Positions 40,423-50,146 of a DNA stretch of 64,000 nucleotides are shown piece by piece. Within the stretch, counting starts at the first letter, position 1; each line of letters begins with the position of its first letter. The stretch is taken from contig JAJDUK010000024.1 of the NCBI GenBank assembly GCA_022826665.1, positions 191,844 to 255,843 on the forward strand, in the 5' to 3' direction. The translations under genes were made by a program, and so were the position numbers. Source of the DNA: Alphaproteobacteria bacterium (GTDB lineage: Bacteria; Pseudomonadota; Alphaproteobacteria; UBA828). The notes beneath the pieces were generated by a model. It made no database searches and had not been told where the DNA came from. It saw only the letters and a list, made by a program, of their open reading frames with translations.

Positions 40423-43400
40423 ATGCCCTACTGTATCGCCGTCGATACCGGCGGCACCTTCACCGATGTCGTCGTCGCAGCACCCGGCGGCGCGCTCACT
40501 GTCGGCAAGGCGCCGTCTACGCCCTCTCGCAGCGCGGATGGGGTCAAGGCGGGCCTCGCCGATGCGGCGCGGGCCATGGGCATCCCGGTCGAGGCCCTGA
40601 TCGGAGACGCGGACGTGCTGATCTACGGCACGACCTGGGCCACCAACGCCATCGTCACCGGCAGTACGGCAAAGACCGCCCTTCTGGTGACCGAGGGCTT
40701 TCCCGACATTCTGGTCTACCGCCAGGGCGGCAAGCTGCACCCTTTCGAGCTCCACATCGATCCGCTCAAGCCCTACGTGCCGCGCCGGCTCACCGCCGAG
40801 ATCTCCGAGCGGGTGACGGCCGAAGGCGAGGTGGAACGGGCGCTGGATGAGGACGCCGCGCGCGCGGCGCTGACCCGGCTCGCCCGGCAGGGCGTGGAGG
40901 CGGTTGCCGTCTGCCTGCTCTGGTCGATCAAGAACCCCATGCACGAGGAGCGGCTGGGCGCCTTGATCGAGGAGACGATGCCGGGCGTCCCTTACACGCT
41001 CTCGCACCGGCTCAACCCGATCCTGCGCGAGTATCCGCGCGCGTCCTCGGCCGCCATCGACGCGTCGTTGAAGCCGCTGATGCAGCGCCATCTGCGCGCG
41101 CTCAGCGATGACCTCGGCGCTGCGGGATTCGCCGGCGAGCTCCTGGTCAGCACGGTCTCCGGCGGCCTGATGCACGTGGAGGACGTCGCCGACCGGCCGA
41201 TCTTCATGGTCAAGTCGGGCCCGGCAATGGCACCGCTCGCCGGCATCGCCTACGCCGAGGCCGAGGGGCTCGGGCGCGACGTGCTGGTGGTGGATGCCGG
41301 CGGCACCACATTCGACGTGAGCATGGTGCGCGACGGCGCGGTCAAGTACACCCGCGAGACGTGGCTTGGTGGGCTCTTCTCCGGCCACAACCTCGGGCTC
41401 TCCTCGGTCGACGTGCGGAGCGTGGGTGCGGGCGGTGGCTCGATCGCCTGGATCGATCCCGGCGGGCTGCTGCGCGTCGGACCCGAGAGCGCCGGTGCCG
41501 ACCCCGGCCCCGCCTGCTACGGCCGGGGCGGCGATGCGGCAACGGTGACCGACGCCGCCGTGGTGCTGGGCTACATCGACCCCGACGCCTTCCTCGGCGG
41601 GCGCATGAAGCTCGACGTGGCCGCCGCCCGGCATGCCGTCGAAGCGCTGGCCGAGCAGCTCGACATGACGGTCGAGGAGACAGCCTCGGCAATCCTCACC
41701 CTCGCCAGCGAGACCATGATCAAGGCGATCGAGGAGATCACGGTCAACGAGGGGGTCAATCCGCGCGAGAGCGTGCTCGTGGCGGGTGGCGGGGCCGCCG
41801 GCCTCAACATCCTGCCGATCGCCGCTGCACTCGGCTGCGAACGGGTGCTGCTGCCCAAGACGGCAGGTGCGCTCAGTGCCTGCGGCGCGCAGTATTCCGA
41901 CATCGTCGCCGAGTTCAGCGCGAGCCACTACGTCCGCACCGACCACTGGGACGAAGCCGCCATCAACGACACCCTCGGCGACATCGACGCGCGCATGGAG
42001 GCGTTCGCCGACGGCTTGCGGGCGCGGGGGATCGCGCGCTTCCGCAAGGACCACTTCGTCGACGCGCGCTACCTCAACCAGCAATGGGAAACCGAGATCG
42101 CAATGCCGGCCCCGCGCTTCGCGGGCCGCGGCGCTGTCAACGCGCTCATCGAGCACTTCCACGAGGTGCACGAGCGGCTCTACGGCGTGAAGGAGGAGAA
42201 CGGGCTGCTCGAATGCCTGAACTGGAAGGGCCGGCTCACGGCCTTCCTCGACCGGCCCCAGCCTGCGGCGTCTGCAGGGAACGCCGGGCCGAGCGGGCCG
42301 CCCGTACCGCGTCGCACCATGAGCGCCTTCTTTGGCGACGCGGGTTTCCTGGAGACGCCGGTCTACGAAGGCGCGACGCTCGCGGCGGGCGATGCGATCG
42401 CCGGCCCCGCCATCATCGAGGAGCCGACCACCACGGTGGTGGTCTACCCCCGGACGCGGGCGCGAGTCTCGCCCGGCGGCAACTACATTCTGGAACCGGC
42501 GGAAGAGACGGCACGGGCGCCGACGGAGGGCGCAGAGGAGCTCGATCCGGTGCAGGTCGCGATCATGGCCAACCGAATCGACGCGATCCTGCGCGAGATG
42601 ACAGGTGTCGTCATGCGCACCGCGCGCTCGGCGGTGATAGGCCAGTCGCGCGATTTCTCCTGCGCCATCGTCACCGCCGACAACGAGCTGCTGGCGGCCG
42701 CCGAGGGCATCCCGGCCCACATATACGGCGCCCATCTGCAGACCAGGACCATGTGCCGGGTGCATCCGGACTTCCGCGAGGGCGACGCCTACCTCCACAA
42801 CGACCCCTACGACGGCAACAGTCACGCCGCCGACTGGTCGATCATCGTGCCGGTCTTCTGCGACAGTGAGCACCTGTTCAACGTCACCGTGAAGGGGCAC
42901 CAGGCCGACTGTGGCGACAGCATCCCAACCACCTATACGCCGCGCGCCCGCGACGTGTACGAGGAAGGCGCGCTGATCTTCCCCTGCGTGCGAGTGCAGC
43001 GGGACTTCCGGGACAACGAGGACATCGTGCGCATGTGCCGCCGGCGCATCAGGGTGCCGGACCAGTGGTACGGCGACTACCTCTCGCAGCTCGGCGCGGC
43101 GCGCATCGGAGAGCGCCGACTCAAGGCGTTTGCCGCGAAGCACGGCGTGGATCAGATGCGGCGCTTCATCGAGGCCTGGTTCGACTATGCGGAGCGCCGC
43201 GCCGACCACGCCATCCGCAGGCTGCCCAGGGGCACGCTGGTCAACAAGGGAAAGCACGACCCGGTGCAGCCCTTCCTGCCCGAGAGCCTGGAGATCACGG
43301 TCAAGGTCGGGATCGACCCCGACGAGGGCCGCATCACCGTGGACCTCCGCGACAACCCGGACTGCATCGACGCAGGCCTCAACCTTACGGAGGCTTGCGC

Positions 43401-44346
43401 GACCGCCAACTGCATCCAGGGCGTGTTCGAGAACCTGGAGTCCGATATCCCGCCCAACGCCGGCAGCTTCCGCCGCCTCGAGGTCAAGCTGCGCGAGGGC
43501 TGCGTCGTGGGCATCCCGCGCTTCCCGCACAGCTGCTCGCTGGCGACCACCAACATGGCGGATGTTGTGGTGAACCTCGTTCAGTCGGCCTTCACTCAGC
43601 TCGGGGACGGCCACGGGCTCGCCCAGGGCAATCTCTGCTTTTCGGCCGGCATGGGCGTGGTCTCAGGCAGGGACTGGCGGCGCGGTGGGGCCGAGTACAT
43701 CAACCAGGTCTATCTGATGGGCGGCGGCGGGCCGGCGCTGCCCGAGCATGACGGCATGATCTACCTGCTGACGCCGGGGGGCTGCGGGTTGCTGCATCGG
43801 GACAGCATCGAGTTCGACGAGCAGCGCTTCCCCATGCTGATTCGCTCACAGCGGCTCCTCCCCGATTCGGGCGGCGCGGGGCGCAGGCGGGGCGGGCCCG
43901 CGACCGAGGTGATCTTCGGCCCGCGCCGCGACCAGATGACCGTGAGCATCATGGGCGGCGGCACGATCAACCCGCCCAGAGGCGTGCGCGGCGGCAGCGA
44001 CGCCAACCACGCCTACCACGGCCACTTGCACGCCGACGGCTCCGAGGACTCGGTGCCGAACGGGGTGATGCTGGCACTGGCGCCCGGCGAGTTCGTGCGC
44101 TCGGTGGATAACGGCGGCAGCGGCTACGGCGACCCGCTCACCCGCGAGCCCGGGCGTGTGCTGGAGGACGTGGTCGAGGGCTATGTGACCCCAGACCATG
44201 CAGAGGCGGTGTATGGCGTGACGCTCACCGGAAGTGCGGAAGACGGCACGCTCGCCGTCGACGAGTCCGGCACCGCGGAGCACCGCGCCGCATTAGCCGG
44301 CGCCGCGGTGCCGCCGCGTAGCGTCAACCGGTTCGGGCAAGGGTAG
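40423..44346 (+). CDS. fused hydantoinase A/B (HyuA-HyuB, 5-oxoprolinase-like)
   Basis: HyuA VDTGGTFTDVVV, LVVDAGGTTFDVSMV; HyuB DPVQVAIMANRIDAILREMTGVVMRTARSAVIGQSRDFSCAIV in one ORF. Confidence 0.93.
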   Translation: MPYCIAVDTGGTFTDVVVAAPGGALTVGKAPSTPSRSADGVKAGLADAARAMGIPVEALIGDADVLIYGTTWATNAIVTGSTAKTALLVTEGFPDILVYRQGGKLHPFELHIDPLKPYVPRRLTAEISERVTAEGEVERALDEDAARAALTRLARQGVEAVAVCLLWSIKNPMHEERLGALIEETMPGVPYTLSHRLNPILREYPRASSAAIDASLKPLMQRHLRALSDDLGAAGFAGELLVSTVSGGLMHVEDVADRPIFMVKSGPAMAPLAGIAYAEAEGLGRDVLVVDAGGTTFDVSMVRDGAVKYTRETWLGGLFSGHNLGLSSVDVRSVGAGGGSIAWIDPGGLLRVGPESAGADPGPACYGRGGDAATVTDAAVVLGYIDPDAFLGGRMKLDVAAARHAVEALAEQLDMTVEETASAILTLASETMIKAIEEITVNEGVNPRESVLVAGGGAAGLNILPIAAALGCERVLLPKTAGALSACGAQYSDIVAEFSASHYVRTDHWDEAAINDTLGDIDARMEAFADGLRARGIARFRKDHFVDARYLNQQWETEIAMPAPRFAGRGAVNALIEHFHEVHERLYGVKEENGLLECLNWKGRLTAFLDRPQPAASAGNAGPSGPPVPRRTMSAFFGDAGFLETPVYEGATLAAGDAIAGPAIIEEPTTTVVVYPRTRARVSPGGNYILEPAEETARAPTEGAEELDPVQVAIMANRIDAILREMTGVVMRTARSAVIGQSRDFSCAIVTADNELLAAAEGIPAHIYGAHLQTRTMCRVHPDFREGDAYLHNDPYDGNSHAADWSIIVPVFCDSEHLFNVTVKGHQADCGDSIPTTYTPRARDVYEEGALIFPCVRVQRDFRDNEDIVRMCRRRIRVPDQWYGDYLSQLGAARIGERRLKAFAAKHGVDQMRRFIEAWFDYAERRADHAIRRLPRGTLVNKGKHDPVQPFLPESLEITVKVGIDPDEGRITVDLRDNPDCIDAGLNLTEACATANCIQGVFENLESDIPPNAGSFRRLEVKLREGCVVGIPRFPHSCSLATTNMADVVVNLVQSAFTQLGDGHGLAQGNLCFSAGMGVVSGRDWRRGGAEYINQVYLMGGGGPALPEHDGMIYLLTPGGCGLLHRDSIEFDEQRFPMLIRSQRLLPDSGGAGRRRGGPATEVIFGPRRDQMTVSIMGGGTINPPRGVRGGSDANHAYHGHLHADGSEDSVPNGVMLALAPGEFVRSVDNGGSGYGDPLTREPGRVLEDVVEGYVTPDHAEAVYGVTLTGSAEDGTLAVDESGTAEHRAALAGAAVPPRSVNRFGQG

Positions 44347-44430
44347 GCGCCCAACCGTCCTCCATCGGCTTACGTTGTCTTGTCCGAACCAACTGGGTGG
44401 ACATCTGCACTGTCGTTCTTGGCGGGAATG

Positions 44431-44536
44431 TCTCACCACGGTCATGGTCTGCGCGGCGCTGCCCGGCCTGCAGGGAGGGACAGGCGGGCAGCGGGTCGAG
44501 CGCCAGGGAGGGGCGCAGACCATGACCGTGGTGAGA
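44431..44536. repeat. hairpin inverted-repeat element, copy B
   Basis: Perfect 24-bp inverted arms TCTCACCACGGTCATGGTCTGCGC / GCGCAGACCATGACCGTGGTGAGA with nested GCTGCCC/GGGCAGC and GCCTG/CAGGC stems. Confidence 0.88.
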
Positions 44537-44562
44537 AGAGCGGGTTAAGGGTGTCACGCGGC

Positions 44563-44652
44563 CTATGCTCCCGCCGTCGAGAGAAGGAGCGCCGCGAGAA
44601 TGAGGCACACGCCCGTGAGCCACGCCGCGAATACGGAATACGTCCACATCAT
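44563..44652 (-). CDS. candidate small single-TM protein, 29 aa (MMWTYSVFAAWLTGVCLILAALLLSTAGA)
   Basis: Hand-translated; strong SD TGAGGAGA upstream of ATG; continuous hydrophobic segment; absent from the ORF track because it is short. Confidence 0.5.
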   Translation of the reverse strand: MMWTYSVFAAWLTGVCLILAALLLSTAGA

Positions 44653-45268
44653 CGAGGCGTCTCCTCACGCCAAGGGCGGATACTTGCCGTTGCATTCAGC
44701 CATTTGCTCCGCCTAAACGAGACGGGTACTCCGAACTCACTCATGGGCTTCTCACCTCACAACCGGTGCCATTCTCGAGAATCGAGACCGCGCTTCAGCA
44801 TCACAGTGTCAAAGTCGAGGGAGACTGAGATCGCTAGACAGAGAGAAAGTAGATATAAATTGACAAGAAATGTACACCGAATCAATATATTTTTCTGATT
44901 TTGAACTATATCAATATTGATATATAAAACGATATAATACGTTGCAATAACGCTATAAAATAAATTAGTATGTATAATACATCTTAGAAAATGGCCCGAC
45001 AAATGCGAAATTGATATGAAGCAGCAAGGCCAGTGCTCTCTTTCAAGAAAAATCGTATGCCATCACATCATATCAACCATGTTACAGCGTAATATCTTGG
45101 GAATACTATAAGATTTCATGGGAATATCATCACCTAATAGTCTTGATTCTAGAGGGAAAACCGGCCCCACCTTCCATGCCATGTGTGCGACTCGGGGCGC
45201 GGTGGAGACAGGGCAACTGGTCGATTACCATTGGGGCAGAGCGCAAGAGCCTCGGGAGGGCCGGTGCC

Positions 45269-46444
45269 ATGCGTTGCAGCGACTCTAGGATCCTCACTAC
45301 GCACGCCGGCAGCCTGGCGCGCAACCCGGAGCTCAGCGCGCTGCTGATCCGACAGGACCACGGCAAGCCGGTCGACCCTTTGGAGCTCGACGCCGCGATC
45401 CGCGCGCGCACCCGGCACGTCGTCGCGCGCCAGCTCGAGAGCGGCATCGACATCGGCGGGGACGGCGAGCAGGCCCGCGCCGGCTATTCGACCTATCCGG
45501 CCCAGCGCATGAGCGGCTTCGGCGGGAGCTCCAGCCGCAACGACCTGCTGGACTTCGAGAGGTTCCCCCTCTACGCCGAGGCCTACCACGAGGCCTTTCG
45601 CACCAACCCGAAGGAACGCACGCGCATCGTCAACGCGCCGCAAGCGATCGCGGAGCTGAGCTACGATCCCGACTGCGCCGGCGTGCGCGCGGAGTGCGAT
45701 GCCTTCGACGACGCGCTCGCCCGGCAGGAGACGCGCTTCGCCGAGACCTTCGTGACCGCGGCGTCGCCCGGCTGCGTGCTGACCATCATGCACAACGCGC
45801 ACTACGCGTCGGACCGCGAGTACCTCTTCGCGCTCGCGCGGGAGTTGAAGACGGAATACGAGTTCATCGTCTCGCGCGGCCACGTGCTCCAGATCGACGC
45901 GCCGGACCTCGCCATGGAGCGCTACCTCTATTTCCGCGATGCGCCGGATGCGGCCTTCCTCTCCAGCGTGGAAGACCACATCGAGGCGCTCAACATGGCG
46001 CTGGCCGATGTGCCGCGCGAGCGGGTTCGACTGCACGTGTGCTGGGGCACCTGGGACGGGCCGCATGCCGACGACACGCCGCTCGCCCCGCTCCTGCCCC
46101 GTCTTTACAAAGCCAAGGTGGGCGCGCTCAACATCCCCTTTGCCAATCCCGGCCATCAGCACGAGTACGAGACGGTGCGCAGGAACCCGCCGCCCGACTC
46201 GATGGTGCTGATCCCCGGCGTGATCGACAACATGACCAAGCACCTTGAGCACCCGGAAGTGGTGGCCGAGCGCATCCAGCGTGCGGTGGACGCGGTGGGG
46301 GAGCGCGAACGCGTGATCGCCGGCGTGGACTGCGGCTTCGCCGTCTTCACCGACAACGCGATGATGACCGAGGACATCTGCTGGGCGAAGTTCCGCGCGC
46401 TGCGCGCCGGTGCGGACCTAGCTAGCAGCCGGCTGTGGGGTTAG
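45269..46444 (+). CDS. cobalamin-independent methionine synthase (MetE C-terminal)-like protein
   Basis: ILTTHAGSLAR, VHVCWGTWDGPHADD-like region, VIAGVDCGF at C-terminus; ATG at 45269. Confidence 0.85.
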   Translation: MRCSDSRILTTHAGSLARNPELSALLIRQDHGKPVDPLELDAAIRARTRHVVARQLESGIDIGGDGEQARAGYSTYPAQRMSGFGGSSSRNDLLDFERFPLYAEAYHEAFRTNPKERTRIVNAPQAIAELSYDPDCAGVRAECDAFDDALARQETRFAETFVTAASPGCVLTIMHNAHYASDREYLFALARELKTEYEFIVSRGHVLQIDAPDLAMERYLYFRDAPDAAFLSSVEDHIEALNMALADVPRERVRLHVCWGTWDGPHADDTPLAPLLPRLYKAKVGALNIPFANPGHQHEYETVRRNPPPDSMVLIPGVIDNMTKHLEHPEVVAERIQRAVDAVGERERVIAGVDCGFAVFTDNAMMTEDICWAKFRALRAGADLASSRLWG

Positions 46445-46469
46445 GGCGCGGCTCGGTCGGTTCCGCCCT

Positions 46470-47402
46470 CTATGGCCGGTCAACGGCCCCCTTCAAAGCG
46501 TCCTCGTGGCCGAGGCCGAGTATCCAGGCTTCTTCGGTCTGGATGAGGCGGCGTTCGTCGGCGGTGAGGCACGGGGCACCGCCGAAGAGCGGCACGAGCC
46601 CGCCCAGCGCATCCAGCCGGGCAAAGGCCTCCGCGTTCACGCGCACCTGGGCGCTGTCGAGGATTTCGTCCTCGCCCCTGCGCGCACGGACTTCCGCCCT
46701 GAGCAGCGAGGGATAGACCTCCGCGATCACCGCCGGCGCGTCGGACGTTTGCAAGCCGGTCTGGAAGGGCCAGATTGCCGCGTGGCCCGCGATGCGCGGG
46801 TCGGCGACCAGGTGCTTGAGCGCGGGCAGGCCCAGCAGCATCTGGGAGCCGACGGAGCCCGTATAGGCCAATTGCCAGACCGTCTTGGCGCCGGTGGCGC
46901 GGACGTCGCAGATGCGGCGCTCCGGCGGGTGCGCATTCTGCTCCGTGCGCTCGGATGCCCGCACCGGAATCGTCGGGTAATCCCAGGTGCCAGGACGGCC
47001 CCAGAACGGGCCCACACCCGGATAGGCCGTATTGATGGCGGCCGCCACGCCGTAGCGATTGTTGGCGTTGTCAGGTGCGTCCTTGATTTGCGCGGCGATC
47101 CAGTCCCACAGCGCGATGGCGGACGCTTTGCCGGTCAGATGTTTGGCAACACCCGCCGGATAGCCGAAAGGAAAGTCGAATCCGAGCAGAACCCGCCGGC
47201 CAGCATTCAGCTCGCCGGCGATCAGGCGAGTCAAGCTCTCAAGCGCCTCATGGCGGGTGCGGACGTATTCCGGCTCCGCCACTTCGATACCATCGCCAAT
47301 ACGAGCAACGGCCCACCAGATCGAGTCCCGGCTCTTCCGTTTGGGACTCGGCTCCGACCGCGCCGACCAGTCGACGACAATGTGGGTATGGAAGAGAGGC
47401 AT
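46470..47402 (-). CDS. conserved hypothetical protein, possible RNase H-fold/DUF429-like
   Basis: VVDWSARSEPSPKRKSRDSIWWAVAR, RRVLLGFDFPFGYPAG, ALWDWIAAQI; ATG at 47402. Confidence 0.6.
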   Translation of the reverse strand: MPLFHTHIVVDWSARSEPSPKRKSRDSIWWAVARIGDGIEVAEPEYVRTRHEALESLTRLIAGELNAGRRVLLGFDFPFGYPAGVAKHLTGKASAIALWDWIAAQIKDAPDNANNRYGVAAAINTAYPGVGPFWGRPGTWDYPTIPVRASERTEQNAHPPERRICDVRATGAKTVWQLAYTGSVGSQMLLGLPALKHLVADPRIAGHAAIWPFQTGLQTSDAPAVIAEVYPSLLRAEVRARRGEDEILDSAQVRVNAEAFARLDALGGLVPLFGGAPCLTADERRLIQTEEAWILGLGHEDALKGAVDRP

Positions 47403-47500
47403 TCCGGTTTCGCACGCGATGGCTGAATGGGCAGCGTGACAGGGGCAAGCCGGTGCGTCACCCTTGGCGGCCGCCACTGGCGAAACATCGAGACCGAGCC

Positions 47501-49051
47501 ATGCGAACGATCCGCCGCCTGAGACACGTCGCGATGGCCGTCGCGGCCGTCTTCGTGGGCGCGATTGCGCTTGCCGCACTGGCCCCGCCGGGCTTGGCAG
47601 CACCGCTCCGGCTCACGCTCGTTCACGTCAACGACTGGGACCAGATGGCGGGGATCGGCGGTGCAGGCGGCGCCGCGAAGATTGCAACCGTGGTCGCCGA
47701 AGAACGCGCGCGAGCGGAGGTCGAGGGCGGCCTCGCGGTGGTGACCTTCGGCGGCGACATGATCTCGCCCTCCGTGCTCTCCGGGATCGACAAGGGCGCG
47801 CACATGATCGACCTCGCCAATGCCGTCGGCTTCGACGTGGCGGTGCTCGGCAACCACGAGTTCGACTTCGGCCCGGATGTCCTGGAGCAGCGGCTCGCGG
47901 AATCGGAAACCATCTGGCTCGCGAGCAACGTAGCGATCGCGGGCGGTGCCTTCCCCGGCACCAGGGCCACGACGGTGGTGGAGAGGGACGGCTACCGCGT
48001 CGGCTTTCTCGGCCTGGTCACGACGGAAACACCCGTGATCTCAAGCCCCGGTCCCGACGTCGCCTTCGCACCGGTGGCGCAAGCGGGCGCCGCGGATGCC
48101 GAGAGGTTGAGGGCGGAGGGCGCCGACATCGTGGTCGCGCTGACTCATCAGGGGCTCGGCACGGACCTGGAGCTGCTACGCCAAGTCAAGGGAATCGACG
48201 TGGTGCTCGGCGGCCACGATCATCTCCTCCTCGCCCACCATGACGGCCGCCGGGCGGTGATGAAGGCGGGTTCCCAAGGACGCCACGTGGGCGTGCTGAC
48301 GCTCACGATCAATCGCGTCGAGGGGCGCGGCGGAGTACCCAAGGTGATCTGGACCCCGGAGTTCCGCCTCCGCTCGACTGCTGGCACCGAAGGCGACGCC
48401 GCCATCGCCGCCAAGGTTCGCGACTATCAGGCGCGCCTCGACGAGACCCTGGACGTGGTGATCGGCGAGACCGCGGTGGAGCTCAGCACCCGCGGGTTCC
48501 AGCACGGATCGGCCGAGACCGCCTTCGGCAATCTGCTGGCAGACGCCATGCGCGAGGCGACCGGCGCCGACATCGCGCTCACCAACGGTGGCGGCATTCG
48601 CGGCGACACGGACTATCCGCCCGGCACCAAGCTCACCCGCAAGATGGTGCTGACCGAGCTTCCCTTCGGGAACAAGACCGTGGTGCTTCGCCTGACCGGC
48701 GCCCAGGTGCAGGAGGCACTGGAGAACGGCGTAAGCCGGGCCGAGAACCCCTCGGGCCGGTTTCCGCAGGTCTCTGGCCTTGCCTTCACCTTCGATGCGC
48801 GCCGGCCGCCGGGCGAACGGGTGACGAGCGTCACGGTGGGCGGCGCGCCGCTGGAGGACGGCAAGGCCTACACGCTTGCAACCAACAGCTTCCTCGCGAA
48901 TGGCGGCGACGACTACCGCGTGTTCAGGGCCGGCGAGATGCTGGTCGACCCGGCGTCCGGCAGTCTGATGGCCGGTCAACTGATTGACCACGTCATCGCG
49001 GCCGGCAGTGTCGCGCCGAAGATCGAAGGGCGGATTACCCGCGAGGACTGA
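47501..49051 (+). CDS. 5'-nucleotidase/UshA-like metallophosphatase, exported
   Basis: Signal peptide; LVHVNDWDQM, GGDMISPS, LGNHEFDFG, TNGGGIRGD, TNSFLANGGDDY. Confidence 0.93.
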   Translation: MRTIRRLRHVAMAVAAVFVGAIALAALAPPGLAAPLRLTLVHVNDWDQMAGIGGAGGAAKIATVVAEERARAEVEGGLAVVTFGGDMISPSVLSGIDKGAHMIDLANAVGFDVAVLGNHEFDFGPDVLEQRLAESETIWLASNVAIAGGAFPGTRATTVVERDGYRVGFLGLVTTETPVISSPGPDVAFAPVAQAGAADAERLRAEGADIVVALTHQGLGTDLELLRQVKGIDVVLGGHDHLLLAHHDGRRAVMKAGSQGRHVGVLTLTINRVEGRGGVPKVIWTPEFRLRSTAGTEGDAAIAAKVRDYQARLDETLDVVIGETAVELSTRGFQHGSAETAFGNLLADAMREATGADIALTNGGGIRGDTDYPPGTKLTRKMVLTELPFGNKTVVLRLTGAQVQEALENGVSRAENPSGRFPQVSGLAFTFDARRPPGERVTSVTVGGAPLEDGKAYTLATNSFLANGGDDYRVFRAGEMLVDPASGSLMAGQLIDHVIAAGSVAPKIEGRITRED

Positions 49052-49157
49052 CGCATATCACGGCAGGCACGGGGGGATTGCGAACCGGCGGGCTTCGCAC
49101 CACGCTCGTGCCGCCCAACCTCCCGAACGGCAACCCTCCAACGAGGAGCACGCGACG

Positions 49158-50114
49158 ATGACACTTCTTAGGTACATGCCCCGCGCGGTACGCGCCTCGA
49201 TCGCCGGCCTCGCCATGGCGCTCTCGCTCGCAGCCGTCTCGACCGCGCCGGCAGACGCGCACGGCATCCGCGACGAGACCCCGCGCATTGCCGTGGTCTC
49301 CGCCTTCGCGCCGGAGCTCACGATCCTGCAAGCGGAGCTGGAGGGCGCGTCGACGCAGTCGGTCAACGGAGTCGCCTTTACCACCGGCACCCTGGAGGGG
49401 CGCGACGTGGTGCTCTTCCTGAGCGGGATCAGCGTGGTCAACGCGGCCATGACGGTGCAGCTGGCCCTCGATCACTTCGCCATCGACCGCATCGTGTTCT
49501 CGGGCATCGCCGGCGGCGTGGACCCCGGCCTGAACATCGGCGACGTCGTGATCGCGGACCGCTGGGGGCAGTACCTGGAGATGCTCTTCGCCCGCGAGGT
49601 GGACGGCGGCTGGATGACGATGCCCTTCTTCGAGTACCCCTACGCGAACTTCGGCATGATGTTCCCGCGCTCGGTCACCGTGCTCCGCCCCGGTGCCGAG
49701 GCGCCGGAGACCCGCTTCTGGTTCCCGGTGGATGAGACATTGCTCGCCAGCGCCGGCAGCGCGGCAAGCGACGTGACACTCGCCCGCTGCACGGCGGAGG
49801 ACCGCTGCCTGGATCAGGCGCCCCGGATCGTCGGCGGCGGCTCCGGGGTCTCGGGCGGCGCCTTCATCGACAACGCGGCCTTCCGCACCTGGGCCTTCGA
49901 GACCTTCGGCGCGCGCGTGCTGGACATGGAGAGCGCCCCCGTCGCCCACGTCGCCTACGCCAACGACGTGCCCTTCATCGCCGTCCGCAGCCTCGCGGAC
50001 CTCGCCGGCGGCGGCGAAGGCGCAAACCAGATGGAGGTTTTTCTGGGCCTCGCGGCTGGCAATGCGGCGGCGGTGGTCAAGGCGCTGCTGCGGGCGATGC
50101 CGGGCGAGAACTGA
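49158..50114 (+). CDS. exported MTA/SAH nucleosidase-like (nucleoside phosphorylase superfamily)
   Basis: Signal peptide through APADAHG; IAVVSAFAPELTILQAEL, FSGIAGGVDPGLNIGDVVIADRW, VLDMESAPVAHVAYANDVPFIAVRSLAD. Confidence 0.88.
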   Translation: MTLLRYMPRAVRASIAGLAMALSLAAVSTAPADAHGIRDETPRIAVVSAFAPELTILQAELEGASTQSVNGVAFTTGTLEGRDVVLFLSGISVVNAAMTVQLALDHFAIDRIVFSGIAGGVDPGLNIGDVVIADRWGQYLEMLFAREVDGGWMTMPFFEYPYANFGMMFPRSVTVLRPGAEAPETRFWFPVDETLLASAGSAASDVTLARCTAEDRCLDQAPRIVGGGSGVSGGAFIDNAAFRTWAFETFGARVLDMESAPVAHVAYANDVPFIAVRSLADLAGGGEGANQMEVFLGLAAGNAAAVVKALLRAMPGEN

Positions 50115-50146
50115 CCGTGCCAGTGCTTGTGCCGCCCCTCCCCCGC

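Noticed and set aside
40399-43614. 1071-aa minus-strand ORF opposite the hydantoinase
   Set aside because: Typical high-GC shadow ORF: no recognisable domains, low-complexity R/A/G/V/H-rich composition, and the opposite strand encodes clear HyuA/HyuB motifs.
44757-45002. 81-aa hydrophobic minus-strand ORF in the AT-rich patch
   Set aside because: Its Ile/Leu/Tyr-rich appearance follows from AT-rich codons; no convincing SD, so I treat it as chance although it was considered.
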